Origin: a bacterium
GTDB taxonomy: Bacteria > Bacteroidota > Bacteroidia > Flavobacteriales_D > Crocinitomicaceae
Reading direction: 5' to 3'
DNA length: 64,000 bases
Assembly (NCBI GenBank): GCA_024742305.1
Contig: JANSYQ010000001.1
Location: 310,001 to 374,000, forward strand
Part shown: positions 53,427 through 62,346 of the stretch, piece by piece
Layout of the letters: each line of letters begins with the position of its first letter
Position numbering within the stretch: position 1 is the first letter of the stretch
Position numbers and translations under genes: made by a program
Notes under the pieces: generated by a model
Databases searched by the model: none
Told to the model about the DNA's origin: nothing
What the model saw: the letters and a program-made list of their open reading frames with translations, nothing else

Positions 53427-54805
53427 AAGAAAACATCAATATCGATCAATTGTTTCAGAAGGCGGCAAACACTCCTGTTCATACTTCTTTTGACGAGGCG
53501 AAAGAGCTTTTCAGTACTTCATTGGCACGTAGAAATGCTAAAAAGTGGAAAATTCTTCGCGCTAAAAACCTAATTATCATGCTCGCAACACTCGCATCTA
53601 TCACTTTGATTGGAATTCTCCTATTTGGTCCCAATTCTAGTGGCCCCGTGAATAAATCAAACGGTCAAAAATCAACTATGGCTATTCGCAAGAGTTCCAC
53701 TGCCGATTCAAATAAACGCAAACTTCTCAACGAAGATGGCCCTAGTCTAGAGCAGCTCGAAGTTATGAACCCTAGGCTTTTGGATAGTTTTATCCCGATG
53801 AAACCCTTGCGAAAGTCCCTTTTGCGCTTCCAACCGAAGATTGCCGAATTGATTCACTACAAAAACGACCCTTACAGAAACTCTCACATCTTTGACTTGG
53901 CATCTGACAGAAGAGATAGACGAGATACCGTGGAAATTCCAACTTTGACAGAGGACGAAATTGCCGAAAATGAAAAGGTGAAAAAGAAGATGATGAAGGC
54001 ACTTGCCAAGCGGCACAAGGACCATTATGCATACATTCCGTCCGGCTCCTCTTCTTACAAAGGAACCTCATTTTCTATACAAGCTTTTTATATGCAAGTG
54101 AATGAAGTTAGCAATGAACAATACCGTACTTTCTTGAATGATTTGTTGATTCAAGGAAGAGAGGACGAATATATCAAAGCGTACCCTCATGAACATCAAT
54201 GGGTTGATGAATTATCAGGGGCCACAGATGCGATGTTCCGTTTGTACTTCACGCATCCTGCCTACAGCAATTACCCAGTAGTCAACGTAACACGAGAAGG
54301 CGCCGAAATGTATTGCAAATGGTTAACGCTGGAAACAACGCAATCAAAATATGTCGACGATGCAAATAGTCTCAACGATGTTCGATTGCCACAGCGATTA
54401 GAATGGGCCTATGCTGCTTCGAATGGAGATTCAAAGTACATGTATCCTTGGGGAGGAAACTTCACAAAGAACTCATCAGGCGCTTACCTCGCCAACTTTA
54501 ACCCCGATACATCCAATTATTCTGCGGATGGCGGCTTCTACACCACTCCCACCGGAACGTATTATCCCAATCAATTTGGTTTGTATAACATGTCGGGAAA
54601 TGTTGCGGAGATGGTGTACGGCCCTACAGATTTTACATCGAAAAGTGACCTGATCTCAATTCAAAAAGAACCCGGCACGGCCGGAGGAGGTTGGCTAGAT
54701 GATGAAGACGCACTAAAAATTGAAGGAGACGACCCATACAAGGGCAGAACGGAAGGGCATCCGAATATTGGGTTTCGGGTAGTTATTACGCATCTCAAAA
54801 AGTAA
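53423..54805 (+). CDS. Membrane anti-sigma-like protein with FGE/SUMF1-fold exterior domain
   Basis: 460 residues. Cytoplasmic part 1-48 begins INIDQLFQKAANTPVHTS and matches the start of the protein at 25526. One membrane helix spans 49-69, followed by a long periplasmic linker (70-205). The C-terminal domain (about 210-460) is of the formylglycine-generating-enzyme family: MQVNEVSNEQYRTFL, PVVNVTREGAEMYCKWLT, VRLPQRLEWAYAAS, YPWGGNF, NQFGLYNMSGNVAEMVYG and IGFRVV. The catalytic cysteine pair of true FGE is absent, as in GldJ/GldK, so the fold should act as a binding or sensing module. The anti-sigma role is inferred from gene overlap and topology. Confidence 0.78.
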   Translation: MKENINIDQLFQKAANTPVHTSFDEAKELFSTSLARRNAKKWKILRAKNLIIMLATLASITLIGILLFGPNSSGPVNKSNGQKSTMAIRKSSTADSNKRKLLNEDGPSLEQLEVMNPRLLDSFIPMKPLRKSLLRFQPKIAELIHYKNDPYRNSHIFDLASDRRDRRDTVEIPTLTEDEIAENEKVKKKMMKALAKRHKDHYAYIPSGSSSYKGTSFSIQAFYMQVNEVSNEQYRTFLNDLLIQGREDEYIKAYPHEHQWVDELSGATDAMFRLYFTHPAYSNYPVVNVTREGAEMYCKWLTLETTQSKYVDDANSLNDVRLPQRLEWAYAASNGDSKYMYPWGGNFTKNSSGAYLANFNPDTSNYSADGGFYTTPTGTYYPNQFGLYNMSGNVAEMVYGPTDFTSKSDLISIQKEPGTAGGGWLDDEDALKIEGDDPYKGRTEGHPNIGFRVVITHLKK

Positions 54806-54906
54806 TAAAGATCACGTTTTCAGCTGCTTTCAGTCGATATCCCCAAAGGGAAAAGCTCGATTTTCTTTCGAAAAAGACCCAAACGAAACAGAAAATAAGT
54901 ATTTTG

Positions 54907-54930
54907 TCTGTGTAACTAACTATTCACAGA
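54907..54930 (+). promoter_or_regulatory. Hairpin directly before the helical protein gene
   Basis: TCTGTG (54907-54912) and CACAGA (54925-54930) form a perfect 6-bp stem that ends three nt before the ATG at 54934. If present in the mRNA it would cover the ribosome-binding region. A near -7 sequence (TATTTTG) overlaps the upstream side. Confidence 0.35.
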
Positions 54931-54933
54931 AAA

Positions 54934-56109
54934 ATGAGTTTTATCGGAACCATTTCGCATGCGGCGCATGATATTTCGCATGCCGCACACACAGTAATCC
55001 ATGGCGTTAAATCCGGATTACATTCCATTGAAAACGAAGCCAGCAAATTAGATCATGAGGCCCTACACGAGCTAAATGTCTTGAAAGGTCAACTCGAACA
55101 TTTGGAAAAACACCTCCAAATTGCCGAACTGGTCAACAAGACGCTGCATGAAACAGTTCATGACATTGAAAACGCTGGCGAAAAGTTCGCAGGAGACATC
55201 AAAGACTTGGCAGAAAAAGTGTGGAATCACGTACACGACCTGTTAGGCTACGTACTCAAATTATTCAATAAGATGAAAGATGGAGAGCAGCTCCTCAACA
55301 TTCTGCATTCACTGATTCATGACTTCAAAGACGCCACAAGAGAGGCGTTAAAAGCGATCGCCATTTTATTTGATGACGCGAAAAACATTGTAGATCTCAT
55401 TGATATCGATCGTTTTACGAACACCTTAAAGGGAATCACAAGTATTTGGAAGGAAATACTCCAACTCGCTGAAGAAGTACCACATCTTTTGAATGAAGCT
55501 GCCGCTTTGGGCGATGCAACAAAAAGTTGGTTTGATAATGCTGTAGTCGAAGGCGTGGATCAGGCGTTCATGGACAAAGACACTTGGGTGGAAAATATCA
55601 CCACGTTCGGGAGTCAACTACATGAATTCATTCAAGAGCATCAACTTCCAGTATCCGGAGAAATGGTCTCCGTTTCAAATGAGGACCTCAAAGGTACAGT
55701 TGAATTGATCCCTGAAACAATTTGGGAAAAAGTATATCATGCCTTGCACCTTCAAGCTGTTCCTGAATTTATACAACACGCGCTCAAAGCAATGAAAAGT
55801 GCCAATTTCAAGCGAGACATGGCCATCGCTCTTGCAGCTGGAAAAAGTTTGGTGCATTGGATAAAAACAATTCCTGAGGTTCTTGGTGTTGATGCCGATT
55901 TTGACCTCATCGACTTCATTAAAACGAAGGTCGGCGCTGGAGATGCATCCGGATCAGCAGATGGTGGAGGTGACGGCGACACCGGAGGTGGATTTAGTGT
56001 GAAATTTAAAGCGTTTAGCGGCATGGGAGCAGTTGCCTCCATCGTACTCGCCATTATTAATCTGTTTGTTATTGGTGGACAATTAGCCGTCGACCTTGTA
56101 AAAGCATAA
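54934..56109 (+). CDS. All-helical protein with C-terminal hydrophobic hairpin, unknown function
   Basis: 391 residues, no signal peptide. The N-terminus is His-rich (HAAHDISHAAHTVIHG), followed by long amphipathic helices (residues 20-300, e.g. LKGQLEHLEKHLQIAELVNK, DIKDLAEKVWNHVHDLLGY). After a Gly/Asp/Ser linker (about 325-350) comes a hydrophobic segment FSGMGAVASIVLAIINLFVIGGQ (about 358-382). I recognise no family. A helical bundle with a single hydrophobic hairpin resembles pore-forming toxins of the ClyA/HBL/colicin type in outline only. The next gene starts 11 nt downstream, so the two proteins should be made together. Confidence 0.6.
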   Translation: MSFIGTISHAAHDISHAAHTVIHGVKSGLHSIENEASKLDHEALHELNVLKGQLEHLEKHLQIAELVNKTLHETVHDIENAGEKFAGDIKDLAEKVWNHVHDLLGYVLKLFNKMKDGEQLLNILHSLIHDFKDATREALKAIAILFDDAKNIVDLIDIDRFTNTLKGITSIWKEILQLAEEVPHLLNEAAALGDATKSWFDNAVVEGVDQAFMDKDTWVENITTFGSQLHEFIQEHQLPVSGEMVSVSNEDLKGTVELIPETIWEKVYHALHLQAVPEFIQHALKAMKSANFKRDMAIALAAGKSLVHWIKTIPEVLGVDADFDLIDFIKTKVGAGDASGSADGGGDGDTGGGFSVKFKAFSGMGAVASIVLAIINLFVIGGQLAVDLVKA

Positions 56110-56120
56110 AAACCTACACC

Positions 56121-58217
56121 ATGAAATCCATTTCACAACCAAGCAAAAAAGCAAGTCCATGGGTTCCCGTTCCCTCCGCAGAGGGCATGATCAATCCAAC
56201 TATTACACTCAATAGCGAGGGCAAACTGGTTCTCGTTGGTCGTCTTCAAGACAACAAGGCATTTTACTATGCGTATCGAAGTATTGGCGATGACAATTTT
56301 GGAAGCATAAATAATATGGGCGTAGGATTTTACAATCAACCTCGAACAGCCAACAGCATTACCAATTATCGACTGGTTCAAAAAGGTAATTCACCGGTAA
56401 TTCTGTGCGGCCAAGGAGATGACGGCCGGCTCTACTCCAAATTCAAATCACTGGAGGATGAATCCATTCTTAACTGGCTACCCTTCACAAACGGCGGCGT
56501 TTTTCAGAACAATCTTTGGAGCGTCTGCGGCATTGATGACAACGCCTATTTCATATACGGATTAGGAACCGACAACGTAATGCGTTACGCCGTTTGCCCG
56601 TATGTTATGGGAAAAACTGCACCCGCATTTGGTACCTTGGGAGCTCCGCAGCAAATTTTAGAACTCTGTGGTGCTACAAACATCGAAGGGCAATTGACTG
56701 TTACCACCAATCTTGCAGATACCTCCATCTATATGGTATCATCAAGCTCAAACCCAATATCGGCTCCAAGAATCGGATCACAGCCACAAATGGTAATGCG
56801 ATTGGATGGTGCACTGCAACAGATGTGGTTGATGCCGGACGGGAATATCCATGGATATGCTCAGTTGGATCCATCCGGACCGCTCACCGGACTTATCAAA
56901 GTAACCGCTCAGGCCCAATCGTTCAAAATGATTTCAGATTACTCAGGAACACCTGTGATGTTTGCGCACTGGAAAGACGGTTCGATAAAAATGAATGTCG
57001 CAAATGGACCCAATGGAGTCTTCTCCGAATGGGAAACCATTTCTGAATCGGGACTAGAACTTGACAGTTTCAATGTCACTAGAGACTATATGGGAGGGTT
57101 TACGTTGCTTGTGCATTTAAAAAGTGACCTTTTCTTTATGTGCTCTACGTCTGTAGATGACAGACAGGGAACATTGACGGATTCTAAAGCACCAGCAAAG
57201 GCCAAGATGCAGCAGATTCAAGAACTCGCGGCTCAAATTCCACTAGAGTCAGAAAACAATAGCGCAACGCCAATGGCGAGCCCTGTAGTTGGAGCCTTGA
57301 AGGATGTAGACAAGTACAAAGACGTGCTCGTTGATAGATTGAAAGACATTGCAAAAGCGGTCGGAAACGAAGGTTTCGATCTCATTATGGATGCAGAATC
57401 CATTGGGACAACGATGTCCAGTCATTTGGACTTCAACAAATTCAAACCGCACACCGCGTTGGACTTTTTCACACCATCAGACCTCGAAAAATGGATTGGT
57501 AAGGGCATTTCAACCTTTAAAAACAAAGTTGATACGGGCGACTACAAGAATAACTTGATCGGAGCCTTTACTGAATTAATTGAATCGATGAAGCGCCTAA
57601 CGAACTTATTGGACATGCCCTTGCCCCTTGATCGAGTACAATTGGAGCATCATACCTTACCGATGCTTCAAAAATTGCCGGATCAGGTGTTGGAACATTT
57701 GAGCAAAACGTTTCCCAATCCTGATTTCTCGGCGTTAAAAAATGCCGTGAATGCCATGGAAAAGGAATCCAATCGAAGGCAAAGTCCTTACCAAGCGGCC
57801 GACAAGAATTACAAGCGAGAGCAAAAATACTCGGCAGAAACCATTCGAATCATGGCAGGGGCCTCGGCAGCTTGTTCTTTGGTAGCCAGCATAATAAACA
57901 TCGTCACCAAAACACTTCCCTTACGACTTGGGCTCGGTGTTAACTTTGTAGTGGGAGCTACGGTTGATGGCAAACTGGTTGCTGAAGTGGATGCCAGCGC
58001 AGGTGCGGATGCGGGTATTGGTTTTTCCATCCCGATTTTTGGTATTGGCGTGTATGTTGGAGCGGGTGCTGGAAATGGAACTTTGGTCAAAGTAGATGTC
58101 ATTTGGATTGGATTGACTCCCGCTTTGCTCAGCCCAATAACCGCACTGTGTAAAAGCGCCAACACTATTTTGGAAGCGATGATTGCCTCTAACAAACAGC
58201 ACGTTCAAGTCGGCTAA
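56121..58217 (+). CDS. Propeller-like plus hydrophobic-domain protein, unknown function
   Basis: 698 residues, no signal peptide. Residues 10-360 contain about six beta-rich units, e.g. NPTITLNSEGKLVLVGRLQD, SPVILCGQGDDGRLYSKFKS and GTPVMFAHWKDGSIKMNV, similar in style to PLL-type lectin propellers. Residues 375-560 are helical (VDRLKDIAKAV, IESMKRLTNLLDMPLPL). The last 125 residues are Gly/Ala/Val-rich and hydrophobic (SAAC..VASIINIV, EVDASAGADAGIGFSIPIFGIGVYVGAGAGNG). The order binding domain, helices, hydrophobic end could suit a membrane-inserting partner of the upstream helical protein. The stop overlaps the stop of the convergent lipoprotein gene by 3 nt. Confidence 0.6.
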   Translation: MKSISQPSKKASPWVPVPSAEGMINPTITLNSEGKLVLVGRLQDNKAFYYAYRSIGDDNFGSINNMGVGFYNQPRTANSITNYRLVQKGNSPVILCGQGDDGRLYSKFKSLEDESILNWLPFTNGGVFQNNLWSVCGIDDNAYFIYGLGTDNVMRYAVCPYVMGKTAPAFGTLGAPQQILELCGATNIEGQLTVTTNLADTSIYMVSSSSNPISAPRIGSQPQMVMRLDGALQQMWLMPDGNIHGYAQLDPSGPLTGLIKVTAQAQSFKMISDYSGTPVMFAHWKDGSIKMNVANGPNGVFSEWETISESGLELDSFNVTRDYMGGFTLLVHLKSDLFFMCSTSVDDRQGTLTDSKAPAKAKMQQIQELAAQIPLESENNSATPMASPVVGALKDVDKYKDVLVDRLKDIAKAVGNEGFDLIMDAESIGTTMSSHLDFNKFKPHTALDFFTPSDLEKWIGKGISTFKNKVDTGDYKNNLIGAFTELIESMKRLTNLLDMPLPLDRVQLEHHTLPMLQKLPDQVLEHLSKTFPNPDFSALKNAVNAMEKESNRRQSPYQAADKNYKREQKYSAETIRIMAGASAACSLVASIINIVTKTLPLRLGLGVNFVVGATVDGKLVAEVDASAGADAGIGFSIPIFGIGVYVGAGAGNGTLVKVDVIWIGLTPALLSPITALCKSANTILEAMIASNKQHVQVG

Positions 58218-58705
58218 TATTCGTCCAACTCAATGCGATGGCAGAAAATGAGAAACGCACTATCTTTTGGTGGTTCGGCAATCCGAAAACTAGATAGAAT
58301 GCGGTCAATTTCAAGCTGCACAGGCTGGTAATACGGTCCAATGCCCCGAAGGACGCTTGTCGATGAAAAGGTGCTATCCGCGTATAAGGTTGTTTTGAGA
58401 AAAACACGCCCTTGCGTGTAGGTTTCTTTCATTACTTCCGGTATCTCAATGGAAGAGAAAGCATCAAAAAGTGAAAGCGTATCGTTTACTAGTTCAAATG
58501 TGTAATTCGGAACTACCGCAGTGTCTGTTCCCTCTATCAAATACGTCCCTTCGAAGGTGCTAATTGCCCAAATGATGCTTAAAGAACGTGACTCTTGAAC
58601 ATTACACACAGGCATGTGATCAACGTAAACTTGTTCCATAGAATTTTGCTTCGAGGCACAACCAATTAGCACAGGTAACATTAAAAAAATAGCACGAAAC
58701 TTCAT
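58214..58705 (-). CDS. Lipoprotein of unknown function
   Basis: 163 residues from the ATG at 58705 (a preceding TTG is less likely). The lipoprotein signal MKFRAIFLMLPVLIGC gives Cys16 as the lipidation site. The mature part is predicted to be a small beta-rich domain (FEGTYLIEGTDTAVVPNYTFELVND), ending FLIFCHRIELDEY. No family is recognised; the FEGTYLIEG...YTFELVNDTLSL pattern resembles a lipocalin-like domain, but only loosely. It is convergent with the propeller-like gene, the two stop codons overlapping (CTAA). Confidence 0.6.
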   Translation of the reverse strand: MKFRAIFLMLPVLIGCASKQNSMEQVYVDHMPVCNVQESRSLSIIWAISTFEGTYLIEGTDTAVVPNYTFELVNDTLSLFDAFSSIEIPEVMKETYTQGRVFLKTTLYADSTFSSTSVLRGIGPYYQPVQLEIDRILSSFRIAEPPKDSAFLIFCHRIELDEY

Positions 58706-58900
58706 CAACTTCCTTTTTTAGTGAGATGCACAGCGTAGTGAAATTGCATTAATGATTGCGCCCTTTTTAATTCTCCACCCGGAATTTAATTGATCCACCT
58801 CATCGATGATCAAGAACGAAGTTTCTCAAAACGACTCATTGTAACCAATTAAAAGAGCTTGTGCATTATTGTTACATTGCAACTAGCAATTACAATTTCA

Positions 58901-60629
58901 ATGCTGAGAACCAATCCTATAGTACGCAACTTGTTTCTGCTTTTGTTGCTCGCTGTACCCGCAAGCATATTCGCACAGTCTAAGGCCGAAATCAATCGCA
59001 TTAATAAAAAGGAGTATCAGGAAATTGTTTCGGATGTACGAAGGTCCATCGAGATTTTTGAGAATAATGCGCACAATGCCCGGAAAATCGGTTATAAAAA
59101 TGGCGAAGCTCGTGCACACGGAAAGCTGGCACTTGCTTACTACATCGCTGGCGAGGTGGATAAAAGCACCAAATCGTACCTAAAAGCCATCGAACTTCAC
59201 AAGGAACTTGGCAACAAGAAGGAGGTTTCGGGTATGTACTCCGAATTTGGCTACAGCTTGAAACGCTTCAACATTGGGAAGTCCAAAAAATACATGCGCA
59301 TTGCCATTAATATGGCAGAAAAACACGGCTATTACTCCGAGTTAGGGAATCATTACAACAATTTTGGCGTGGTGCACGAAATCGATGGCTTGCTTGATAG
59401 CGCCGTTTATTACTACAATAAGGCCCTCCGACTTTCCATAAAAAGAAAAGACTCCGTGGGCATTCCTTATTGCTACGAAAATTTGAGCGGTGCATACGCC
59501 ATTATGGAAAAGTACGATCAAGCCCACCTTTATTTAGACAGCGCTTTTCAGTATCGAGCAACGGAAAAAGGAGAGTTTGGAGTAACGGAAAACTACAGTA
59601 GGCGTGGAGATTTGTATCTGCAGCAAGGACGATTTGACGCAGCCATTCAAGCCTATCATAAAGTTTTGCGCTTAGCCAATAAACTCGATTACAGTGCCAT
59701 GATTTTGCAGGCCAACGACAAGCTTTCAGAATCATACGAAAAAACCGACCGCATTGATTCCGCCCTGTACTTTGCGCGAAATTTCAAACACATCAACGAT
59801 AGCCTGAATGCCCTCGAGCGCGAAAAAGAGCTATTGCAATTGGAGGTAGCCTACGATGCCGCTCAAAAAGACAAAGAAATCGCTGAAAAACAATTGGCGC
59901 TACAAGCAAAACAAACGCAGATCGCTGCTTTGATAACGATAGCTCTTCTTTTGATTTTGGGCATTTACCTCGTTTGGCGCTGGCAAAAGTCGAAGCGAAA
60001 ACGTCAGAAATTGGAAGCCGAGAATAAAATCAAACAAGAGAAAATCAGAATTTCACGAGAGCTTCACGATAACATCGGGTCGCGATTGACGTTTATGATC
60101 AGTAGTATCGAAAACACTGGATTTCAGCTAGAAGAAAAAGAGAAAAAATCCTTGGAAACGGTCTCCAACTTTGGTAGAAACACCTTGCAGGATCTTCGTA
60201 CAACTGTTTGGGCCATGAAAAGTGAGTCAGGCACCTTGGAAGATTTGATGCTTCGTATTGCCGATATGCGTCGATTTATTCCCGACAGCATTCAATTCGT
60301 GATGACGCCCTTCGAAGGACCAGAAATTCAATTGGAAGCCACAATCTTACTGAACATGTATCGCATTACGCAAGAGTTTGTTCAAAATAGCCTGAAGTAT
60401 GCAGAAGCGAAATCCATTGGCTGTGATGTGCACGTGGAAAAACGGAAAAATTCACCTTCACTTATACGACGACGGTAAAGGCTTTGACCCAAATCAGAAA
60501 CATTTCGGGACAGGTATTTCGAATATGAAGGATCGAGCCAAAGCTATGGGTGCAACGTTTGAATTGAATGCTGCACCAAATGAAGGCACACGTTTGCGTA
60601 TTACGTTTATACGGCATACTTCGTATTGA
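58901..60629 (+). pseudogene. TPR histidine kinase (LuxR-system type), split by one frameshift
   Basis: Signal peptide at 58901 (MLRTNPIVRNLFLLLLLAVPASIFAQ), TPR repeats (about 65-310), a coiled coil, one membrane helix (341-360) and a HisKA_3 box RISRELHDNIGSRL (His389). The HATPase domain begins with MYRITQEFVQNSLKYAE, but after CDVHVE the frame shifts and stops at 60478. In the other frame it continues as HLYDDGKGFDPN..., FGTGISNMKDRAKAMG up to 60629. Deleting one A in the run 60438-60442 restores CDVHVENGKIHLHLYDDGKG. The break is therefore an A insertion, either real or an assembly error. The two parts together would make a normal kinase. Confidence 0.82.
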
Positions 60630-60665
60630 CAAAACCGTGAGGACTAAAGAAATTTGAATAAAAAA

Positions 60666-61310
60666 ATGATACGACTCGCCATTACAGAAGACAATCCCTT
60701 CTTAGCTAAGAGCATTCAACAAAAACTGGAACATTTTCCCAATGATTTTCAATTGAAAATGGTTGCTCGAAACGGAAACGAAATTCTAGAGCAATTAGAG
60801 GGGATGCGCACCATTGATGTCATTCTAATGGACATAGAAATGCCCGAAAAAAACGGGATTGACGCTACGCAAATCATCAAGCAGAAATATCCACAGATCA
60901 AAGTTTTGATGCTCACGGTTTTTGACGATGAGGAAAATGTGTTCAATGCTATTCTTGCCGGGGCCAACGGGTACTTGCTCAAAGACGAGCCTGCCGATAA
61001 ACTCTACAACGCTATTCATGAAGTGATGAGCGAAGGCGCGCCGATGTCTCCACTAATCGCTAGTAAAGCACTGAAGCTACTACGGAATCCAACAGCCGTA
61101 AAATCTAAGAAAGAAGAACACAATTTAACCAAACGAGAAGTAGAAGTCTTGCAACAACTAAGCACCGGTTTGGATTACAATCAAATTTCTGAAAACTTGT
61201 TTATCAGTCCGGCAACCGTGCGTAAACACATTGAAAACATTTATTCCAAGTTGCATGCACACAACAAGATGGAAGCAGTTCAAGCAGGCCGAGATAAGGG
61301 GATTTTGTAA
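60666..61310 (+). CDS. LuxR/NarL-family response regulator
   Basis: 214 residues from the ATG at 60666 (an upstream TTG is less likely). The receiver domain has ITEDNPFLAKSI, the phosphoacceptor Asp56 in LMDIEMPEKNGI and LKDEPADKL. The LuxR-type helix-turn-helix is LTKREVEVLQQLSTGLDYNQISENLFISPATVRKHIENIYSKL. It should receive phosphate from the kinase immediately upstream (36 nt away), whose present frameshift would leave this regulator without its own kinase. The downstream barrel gene 68 nt away may be a target or co-transcribed. Confidence 0.92.
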   Translation: MIRLAITEDNPFLAKSIQQKLEHFPNDFQLKMVARNGNEILEQLEGMRTIDVILMDIEMPEKNGIDATQIIKQKYPQIKVLMLTVFDDEENVFNAILAGANGYLLKDEPADKLYNAIHEVMSEGAPMSPLIASKALKLLRNPTAVKSKKEEHNLTKREVEVLQQLSTGLDYNQISENLFISPATVRKHIENIYSKLHAHNKMEAVQAGRDKGIL

Positions 61311-61378
61311 AAGATACGGCATCTGCCGTATTGATTGAGGCAGGCGTTTCATGGAACTTTGGATTAAAATCTTTTTCC

Positions 61379-62263
61379 ATGAAAACAAAGAATCAAACAA
61401 TCAGAAACATTGCCTTGGCAGCATTGCTGTTCCTCTCTTTTCAGACATCAGCACAAACGATCACTTACAACATTTTAGAAGACAACCCCGAAACGGTTCG
61501 AAACAAATTTGTCGCCGTAGAATTCCTTAATGCAGACATCGGCGGAAATAGAAACCTGAACACTGTTGGAATAGGCGCTAACGCCGCCTGGGGACTTACG
61601 GAAAAATTGGGCGTCGAAGGACGCATCGGTTACGCACTTTTCAAAGACGAAAATTTACCCGCTTGCTTCTCTATTCAAGCCGGACCCTACCTTGGATTGA
61701 TTTCAAGAAAATCAACGAAAGATGTGAAGGTGCGTATTGGCGGCGAATTCGATACGGAAGAAAACAAGCACGTATACAAAGAATCGTTTATTTATGTGCC
61801 AGCTACACGACTGAACCAACACGGAGTTCGTGGTGGCGTTTACTTTAACAAGAAAGGCTACAAAGAACAGGCAATTAACGGAAAACCGGAGATTCCATAC
61901 AGCTTGTTCGGAGTTTATGGTGGATGGAGCATGACACAGAAAACAAACCTCATCGCAAAAATTCTTGGATCGTCTGATGGTGAAAATGTTCCTGAAATGC
62001 CGCTTGAGTATACCGGATTCACCCGAATTTATGTGGATGCGCTAATCACTCCCGTTGCCACGCGCAACTATCCGGTAGGAGATATCAATGAACTTTCATC
62101 AGTGTCCAACAAGATGTTTGGTGGTCGCGTAGGATGTATGTTCTACAAAGACGGTAAAAAGTGGTTCAACAAGTTCATGTGGGGTGTTGAAGTAGGCATG
62201 CGCCCAATTGACGGATTTTACTTTTCTACCACAGTTGGATACTCAGTTTTCAGAGGAAAGTAG
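61379..62263 (+). CDS. Outer-membrane beta-barrel-like protein, unknown function
   Basis: 294 residues from the ATG at 61379. The signal peptide is MKTKNQTIRNIALAALLFLSFQTSAQ. The mature part has alternating aromatic/hydrophobic strands (EKLGVEGRIGYALF, ACFSIQAGPYLGLIS, LFGVYGGWSM, GVEVGMRPIDGFYFSTTVGYSVFRG) and ends in an aromatic terminal strand, as expected for an outer-membrane barrel of eight to ten strands. No exact family is named. It follows the response-regulator gene and precedes the SIMPL-like gene on the same strand. Confidence 0.6.
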   Translation: MKTKNQTIRNIALAALLFLSFQTSAQTITYNILEDNPETVRNKFVAVEFLNADIGGNRNLNTVGIGANAAWGLTEKLGVEGRIGYALFKDENLPACFSIQAGPYLGLISRKSTKDVKVRIGGEFDTEENKHVYKESFIYVPATRLNQHGVRGGVYFNKKGYKEQAINGKPEIPYSLFGVYGGWSMTQKTNLIAKILGSSDGENVPEMPLEYTGFTRIYVDALITPVATRNYPVGDINELSSVSNKMFGGRVGCMFYKDGKKWFNKFMWGVEVGMRPIDGFYFSTTVGYSVFRGK

Positions 62264-62346
62264 CCTGCTGCTTGGTTGGTGTAAATCAATAATTTCTGAA
62301 CCCATTTCTCAAACGGCTGTACCCAATAGCCTAACGAAAAATAAGT

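Noticed and set aside
53423-54805. True formylglycine-generating or GldK/GldJ gliding protein
   Set aside because: No catalytic cysteine pair, no lipoprotein signal, and it has an N-terminal cytoplasmic segment plus membrane helix and overlaps an ECF sigma gene; an anti-sigma-type role fits better.
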